Source: DASYAN01 sp036501345 (GTDB lineage Bacteria > Chloroflexota > Ktedonobacteria > Ktedonobacterales > Ktedonobacteraceae). From it: 9,788 nucleotides of DNA. Positions 7,108 through 9,788 of this stretch are shown here, in pieces. Numbering within the stretch: the stretch's first letter is position 1; every line of letters starts with the position of its first letter. The notes beneath the pieces are model-generated. The model saw only the letters and a list, made by a program, of their open reading frames with translations. It searched no databases and was not told the origin of the DNA. The translations under genes were made by a program, and so were the position numbers. The DNA lies in the NCBI GenBank assembly GCA_036501345.1, contig DASYAN010000125.1, positions 1-9,788 on the forward strand. The letters run 5' to 3'.

Positions 7108-7480
7108 CTGTCCGCAGACAGGACTTTTCAGTTGGGTTGTCCTTACGGAAGGTCAGAAGTGCGGTCTGGCCTTCGTTGCTAGAGATGGCTAGCGCCCTTT
7201 TCCGCACAAAGTAATGGGGGCCTCGACAAGGTTATGGAGCGGTTTAGCGTAGCAAGCACTTCCTTAATCCGTTAGAGATGTTTAACCTGCAACCGTAGAG
7301 GTTGGGACTGGCCCACGCATCCCAACGTACCTATTTCACTTTCACTCCTAACGTAGCCAGTTGCCTGGCTGAGTCTGGTCAGGTTAGGGTCTGTTCACAC
7401 AAACCCATCCCGTTTACGGGATCGGATTCCTGACAGGCCTAGGCGTCCTTTCTTCTTATCGAAGAGATACTGCCAATGTC
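7059..7480 (-). ncRNA. Long structured 5' leader of glgP, candidate cis-regulatory RNA of unknown family
   Basis: About 420 nt lie between the promoter and the glgP start with no gene but many perfect stems. In RNA order: CCTGACA/TGTCAGG (7483-7477 with 7435-7429), whose outermost bases may precede the start of transcription; ATCCCG-TAAA-CGGGAT (7422-7407); GGGTTTG/CAGACCC (7406-7387, one G-U); CCTAAC/GTTAGG (7388-7383 with 7352-7347) enclosing AGCCAG-GCAA-CTGGCT (7370-7355), a GNRA tetraloop; GTTGGGA/TCCCAAC (7326-7301); GTGCGG/CCGCAC (7207-7202 with 7164-7159) enclosing GCTAG/CTAGC (7193-7178); then the terminator-like hairpin. Some stems overlap by a few bases, so alternatives must exist. 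I checked for RNase P, tmRNA, SRP RNA, T-box and common riboswitch signatures and found none. The strand is supported by the promoter, the GNRA loop and the terminator polarity. Confidence 0.55.
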
Positions 7481-7483
7481 AGG

Positions 7484-7513
7484 AGTATAGCTTACCTGTT
7501 CTGAATACGTCAA
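7484..7513 (-). promoter_or_regulatory. Strong sigma-70-like promoter for the glgP leader
   Basis: Minus-strand TTGACG (7513-7508, 5 of 6) and TATACT (7489-7484, 5 of 6) are 18 nt apart. Predicted transcription start is near 7477-7480. It sits only about 32 nt after the response-regulator stop codon, so glgP can be expressed independently of that gene. Confidence 0.7.
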
Positions 7514-7544
7514 GAGGGTAAAGACAGTTTAGCTATTTAGCAGT

Positions 7545-8237
7545 TTAATCATCGTGCATCTTAATCCAACCGTGGCGTAATGCATGTACAACTGCGGCAG
7601 TACGATCGTTTACTGAAAGCTTCTTGAGAATAGATGTAATGTGATTCTTGACTGTTTGATCGCTAATCTTCAAAGATTTAGCAATTTCTTTGTTGCTATT
7701 GCCACGAGCAATATAGTCCAAGATCTCCACTTCCCGGCTAGAGAGTGGGGAATACATGTCCTTCGTATTGTTCGTTTCTTCTTCTTCCACGGTTAACTCG
7801 CGGAAAGATTTGAGGACACGGCTGGCAAGCTGTGGCTTTGAGAGGACATCGTCTCTGATGAGATATTCACCGTGACTGACTTTGCGCACAGTCTCGGTCA
7901 GTTCTTCAGTTGAGATGTAACGTGAGCAATAGGCAGCGGCACCGACCTTGATAGCTTGAAATAAACGCTCTTCGTCTTCTGACGGTGTAAGAATAATAAT
8001 GGCTAATCGTGGGGCGATGTGACGTGCTTGGCGTGCAATCTCAAGTGGATCAGAGGAAGTCAGGCCTGCGTCGATGAGGGCTACATCGGGGTTGCACGTG
8101 CGCGCTACTTCGAGCACATCTGCAGCATCAGTCGACTCACCAACTATTTCGCAGTCTCCCATCCGTTCCAGGGTTGCGTGGATACCCTCACGAAATAGGG
8201 GTTGTTCATCAATAATGATGACACGTATCGTTTCCAT
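7545..8237 (-). CDS. NarL/FixJ-type response regulator (REC + LuxR-type HTH)
   Basis: 230 residues from ATG 8235-8237, with GAAGGG 5 nt upstream. A two-component transcription regulator: phosphorylation of the receiver domain is expected to change DNA binding. The receiver (about 4-122) has the acidic pair Asp10/Glu11, phospho-acceptor Asp56 in VALIDAGL, and Thr84 in ILTPS. The conserved lysine usual in GAxGYLLK aligns with Arg106 (GAAAYCSRY), a conservative but notable change. A charged linker (about 143-162) leads to the LuxR-type helix-turn-helix (about 163-228), with LSSREVEIL, GNSNKEIAKSL and TVKNHITSILKKL, the last being the recognition helix region. No histidine kinase is adjacent, so it is an orphan here. 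It lies directly upstream of glgP on the same strand; no clear terminator separates the two, so read-through into glgP is possible. A regulatory link with glycogen use is only inferred. Confidence 0.92.
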   Translation of the reverse strand: METIRVIIIDEQPLFREGIHATLERMGDCEIVGESTDAADVLEVARTCNPDVALIDAGLTSSDPLEIARQARHIAPRLAIIILTPSEDEERLFQAIKVGAAAYCSRYISTEELTETVRKVSHGEYLIRDDVLSKPQLASRVLKSFRELTVEEEETNNTKDMYSPLSSREVEILDYIARGNSNKEIAKSLKISDQTVKNHITSILKKLSVNDRTAAVVHALRHGWIKMHDD

Positions 8238-8694
8238 GTAATCCCTTCGTAGAAGCGCAGACAGCGTGAAGGCCCATCACAGCGCTGCCTACACGCTTCA
8301 ATTGTATAAACAACTAGAATGGCCTAGAAAGTGATTTCCCCTGTTAGGATAGGGGAGTTAATCTGGTGGCTGTGGCATCATTATACACATTTATGTTTTA
8401 GTAGTCTATAAGGTAGAGGCCTAGTTCGTAGGTTTTTTGTTGTCGAAGTTCCATTATTTTTGTTTTTCTAGTGAATCAGGAGATTTTTAATCTCATTATG
8501 ATGTCAATTGCCTTCTCGAGTGGCTTTATGTGTTGCTCAGCAGAGGACGTAGTATTGCTAAAACAAAGCTAGACGCCAGGAATTGGTAGCATTGGGATCA
8601 TCATTGCTCTGCCATAAAAATCTGGGAACTGTCTTATAGGCATGATGGTAGGGAACCAACTCCTAGCGTATCTGAAGTATGTTTCCGGTGCAGG
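8238..8694. other. 457-nt intergenic region between the MglA-like GTPase and response-regulator genes
   Basis: Apart from the response-regulator promoter and the two leader hairpins, I see no gene. A short perfect hairpin, GAGATT-TTT-AATCTC (8480-8494), lacks a T-run on either strand, and no convincing terminator follows the GTPase stop codon. The centre (8390-8500) is A/T-rich. Confidence 0.5.
8380..8408 (-). promoter_or_regulatory. Promoter of the response-regulator gene
   Basis: Minus-strand TAGACT (8408-8403, 4 of 6) and a perfect TATAAT (8385-8380) are 17 nt apart. The start would be near 8373, giving a leader of about 135 nt that contains a CCCCT/AGGGG hairpin (8355-8338) and AGCGTG/CACGCT (8297-8263). 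Confidence 0.55.
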
Positions 8695-9279
8695 TTAGAA
8701 ACGCTCTAGTTTGCGTAGCGTCGAATTGATAGCCACTTTTAAGCTCTCGATGACGCCTTGCCCTTTCACAGCTACTGCCTCAAAACTCGATACATGATAA
8801 GGATTCAGATATTTTTCCAGTACCGATACAGGCAGGATATCCTGTATGTCGCGCTTATTCCACTGCATGACTAGAGGAAAATTTGCCACATCTTTATTCA
8901 TGCGACGCAATTGCTCTTGTAGCTCGTTCCAACATTCGATGTTCTCCTGCAGCTTGCTGGCTTGTGAATCTGCAACAAAGATCACACAGTCTGCACCTTT
9001 GAGAACTGAAATACGTGTCTGCTGGTAGAGGATCTGACCTGGAACAGTATAGAGCTGAAAACGAATTTGAAAGCCATGTACCTTTCCAAGCTCAAGTGGG
9101 AGCAGATCGAAGTAGAGAGTACGCTCTGTCTCTGTATCAATAGAGACCATGTCGCCTACATCTTGTTGATTGACTGCTTTATGAATGTAATGTAAATTGG
9201 TCGTTTTGCCACACAAACCAATACCGTAATAAACTATTTTACAGTTTATTTCACGTTTGGCCATGTTAATCAGGGACAT
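8695..9279 (-). CDS. MglA-like Ras-superfamily GTPase
   Basis: 194 residues from ATG 9277-9279, chosen because AGGAGAG lies about 9 nt upstream and because the family begins just this way (MSLINMAKREINCKIVYYG). The longest frame adds 51 upstream codons that are Cys/Ser-rich and unlike the family. It is a cytosolic GTP-driven switch. Motifs: G1 P-loop GIGLCGKTTN (19-28; family usually GPGxxGKTTN, so Ile replaces Pro); G3 TVPGQ (78-82), the MglA-type form of Ras DTAGQ; G4 NKRD (141-144), guanine specificity; G5-like SSFEAVAVKGQGV (about 164-176). MglA proteins set cell polarity and motility in Myxococcus, and relatives are widespread in soil bacteria with unknown roles. The usual partner, a Roadblock/MglB GTPase-activating protein, is not adjacent, which is unusual. 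The response-regulator gene lies 457 nt downstream with its own promoter. The family is very sure; the process it controls is unknown. Confidence 0.92.
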   Translation of the reverse strand: MSLINMAKREINCKIVYYGIGLCGKTTNLHYIHKAVNQQDVGDMVSIDTETERTLYFDLLPLELGKVHGFQIRFQLYTVPGQILYQQTRISVLKGADCVIFVADSQASKLQENIECWNELQEQLRRMNKDVANFPLVMQWNKRDIQDILPVSVLEKYLNPYHVSSFEAVAVKGQGVIESLKVAINSTLRKLERF

Positions 9280-9413
9280 ATAGCATGCTCTCCTGCCCGC
9301 TTCGAAATTGTTCTCGCCTGAGTTACGGCAGCAAATTTCTACCTTGCTCGTCTGGCCTTTCATCATAATCAACAAAATCATTGGCACTTGCGACGATCTA
9401 CAAGAACAGAGAT

Positions 9414-9442
9414 ATGATAGCAGAATTGACAAAGAAAGGCAA
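9414..9442 (-). promoter_or_regulatory. Promoter of the MglA-like gene
   Basis: Minus-strand TTGCCT (9442-9437, 4 of 6) and TATCAT (9419-9414, 5 of 6) are 17 nt apart. The start would be near 9407, giving a leader of about 128 nt before the chosen ATG. This also argues against translation from the far upstream start at 9432, which would precede the transcript. Confidence 0.5.
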
Positions 9443-9559
9443 GAGAATGGTACAGGTGGCCTTGTTTGAGAAAGTTGTTCATAAGTGTCCTCTAGTTGAC
9501 TATAAATATCCTAGAAAAAGCCTCTTTCATTGGGTATCCTTTTATAGAGGAGATCTGTA

Positions 9560-9613
9560 GTGAGAGAGTTTTTTCAGGCTAAAGTTATTGAAATTGCATT
9601 TAGTGAAAAGTGA
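9560..9613 (+). CDS. Possible 17-residue leader peptide
   Basis: A GTG at 9560 follows GAGGAG (9547-9552) at an ideal 7 nt and encodes MREFFQAKVIEIAFSEK before TGA. The stop codon overlaps the ribosome-binding region (GTGAGGA) of the next gene, whose ATG is only 12 nt further on. That layout suggests translational coupling. Against this, 17 codons is short enough to arise by chance and I recognise no family. It could also be the remnant of a longer gene. Confidence 0.3.
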   Translation: MREFFQAKVIEIAFSEK

Positions 9614-9625
9614 GGAACTTACATT

Positions 9626-9685
9626 ATGAAGATTTTAGTAATCGGTTGCGGTATCTCTGGACTCACAACAGGATTGTGTCTATAA
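9626..9685 (+). pseudogene. FAD-dependent oxidoreductase N-terminus, cut off by an insertion sequence
   Basis: An ATG at 9626, with GAGG 10 nt upstream, opens a frame reading MKILVIGCGISGLTTGLCL and then TAA. VIGCGISGL is a textbook FAD-binding beta-alpha-beta GxGxxG motif (Gly7, Gly9, Gly12) placed exactly where D-amino-acid-oxidase-type or amine-oxidase-type flavoproteins have it. The frame ends just where an IS3-like left end begins, so the gene was interrupted at about codon 19. The rest, if still present, should lie beyond the right edge on the other side of the element. The native gene's substrate cannot be told. The leader ORF at 9560 may have been its upstream partner. Confidence 0.7.
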
Positions 9686-9695
9686 TGGTCCCAGA

Positions 9696-9734
9696 AAACT
9701 GGACAGGTTGATAAGAAACTGGACAGGCTGATAA
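9696..9734 (+). repeat. Tandem 19-bp direct repeat inside the IS left end
   Basis: AAACTGGACAGGTTGATAA (9696-9714) and AAACTGGACAGGCTGATAA (9716-9734) differ at one base and have a 20-bp period. They could be paired transposase-binding sites. They end about 45 bp before the transposase start. Confidence 0.8.
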
Positions 9735-9779
9735 AATAGAATCACTGTATCGAGAGAGATCCCAGGAAGGAGAAAAAAA

Positions 9780-9788
9780 ATGTCGGTA
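9780..9788 (+). CDS. Start of the insertion sequence's first ORF (transposase subunit A), only 3 codons visible
   Basis: ATG at 9780-9782 is preceded by AAGGAG (9767-9772) at 7 nt, and TCG GTA follow (Met-Ser-Val). In IS3-family elements the first ORF encodes the small helix-turn-helix protein OrfA, usually joined to OrfB by a -1 frameshift. Identity comes from position only. Confidence 0.45.

Larger units (their letters stand above)
9686..9788 (+). mobile_element. Left end of an IS3-family-like insertion sequence, partial
   Basis: Starting at about 9686, TGGTCCCAGAAAACTGGACA resembles the left inverted repeats of IS3-family elements of the IS150 type (TG...AAAA.TGGACA). A tandem repeat of AAACTGGACAGG follows, then a strong Shine-Dalgarno and a transposase start at 9780. 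The exact left boundary (9682-9686) and any target duplication cannot be set without the other end. The family is judged from the terminal pattern and the leading-ORF position. Confidence 0.6.

Noticed and set aside
7326..7355. Mini frame GTG AAA GTG AAA TAG after AGGA inside the glgP leader, echoing the glgP start GTGAAAGT.
   Set aside because: Only four codons, and it lies between stems of the structured leader; no independent support.
7100..7480. Size and folding suggested RNase P RNA, tmRNA or a large SRP RNA.
   Set aside because: I see no GAGGAAAGTCC or ACAGARA (RNase P), no tRNA-like ends, GATTCGAC or T-loop GTTCRA (tmRNA), and no GGTCCGGAAGG apex (SRP) on either strand. The region leads straight into glgP.
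8480..8494. Perfect GAGATT-TTT-AATCTC hairpin as terminator of the GTPase gene.
   Set aside because: No T-run follows on either strand, it is A/T-rich with a 3-nt loop, and it lies about 200 nt past the stop codon.
8505..8512. Perfect TTGACA on the minus strand as a second promoter for the response regulator.
   Set aside because: No acceptable -10 box at 16-18 nt; the spacing falls in the AATCTC hairpin arm.
9280..9432. N-terminal 51-residue extension of the MglA-like protein.
   Set aside because: No ribosome-binding site at 9432, composition unlike the family, a likely promoter overlaps the upstream start, and the family start with a strong Shine-Dalgarno lies at 9279.
1..9788. Search for CRISPR arrays, tRNA genes, phage att sites and defence-system genes.
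   Set aside because: No regularly spaced repeats, no tRNA-like cloverleaf or GTTCRA loop, and no nuclease, helicase or toxin-antitoxin motifs were seen.

Overview
The window reads like a chromosomal segment from a free-living soil-type bacterium, most likely Chloroflexota and perhaps a Ktedonobacter relative. That placement is an inference. It rests on an MglA-type small GTPase beginning MSLINMAKREINCKIVYYG, a DUF3417-type alpha-glucan phosphorylase, moderate GC, and long intergenic gaps with good sigma-70-like promoters. I could not run a database search.

Layout. (1) 1-3193, minus strand: a three-gene redox/amine cluster transcribed leftwards. It contains a zinc-less quinone-oxidoreductase-like MDR enzyme (2234-3193), a PLP fold-type I aminotransferase (1093-2205, 28 nt downstream), and, after a 240-nt gap with a strong hairpin, an FAD/NAD(P) oxidoreductase that runs off the left edge (start GTG at 852). 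A promoter (TTGGCA-18-TACAAT) and a helically phased GTATAC repeat lie upstream. (2) 3660-4421, plus strand: a GtrA-family membrane protein with an internal duplication. It converges on the next gene across a 10-bp-stem hairpin. (3) 4503-8237, minus strand: a NarL/FixJ-type response regulator, then a strong promoter, then a roughly 420-nt highly structured leader, then the glycogen/alpha-glucan phosphorylase gene. (4) 8695-9279, minus strand: an MglA-like GTPase whose real start lies 51 codons inside the longest ORF. (5) 9560-9788, plus strand: a possible leader peptide, then the first 19 codons of an FAD-dependent oxidoreductase cut off by the left end of an IS3-like insertion sequence. The first three codons of its transposase gene are visible at the right edge.

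The most interesting element is the glgP leader (about 7059-7480). It has its own near-consensus promoter and several perfect nested stems, including one with a GCAA (GNRA) tetraloop. It ends in a terminator-shaped hairpin whose 3' arm contains the only plausible Shine-Dalgarno and whose six-U tract abuts the GTG start. A second copy of the AAGAAAGG element near the leader's 5' end could pair with the terminator's 5' arm. This is the architecture of a cis-acting switch controlling glycogen breakdown, and I could not match it to any RNA family I know. The response regulator just upstream, on the same strand, is a natural candidate for a second layer of control on the same pathway, but nothing in the sequence proves this.
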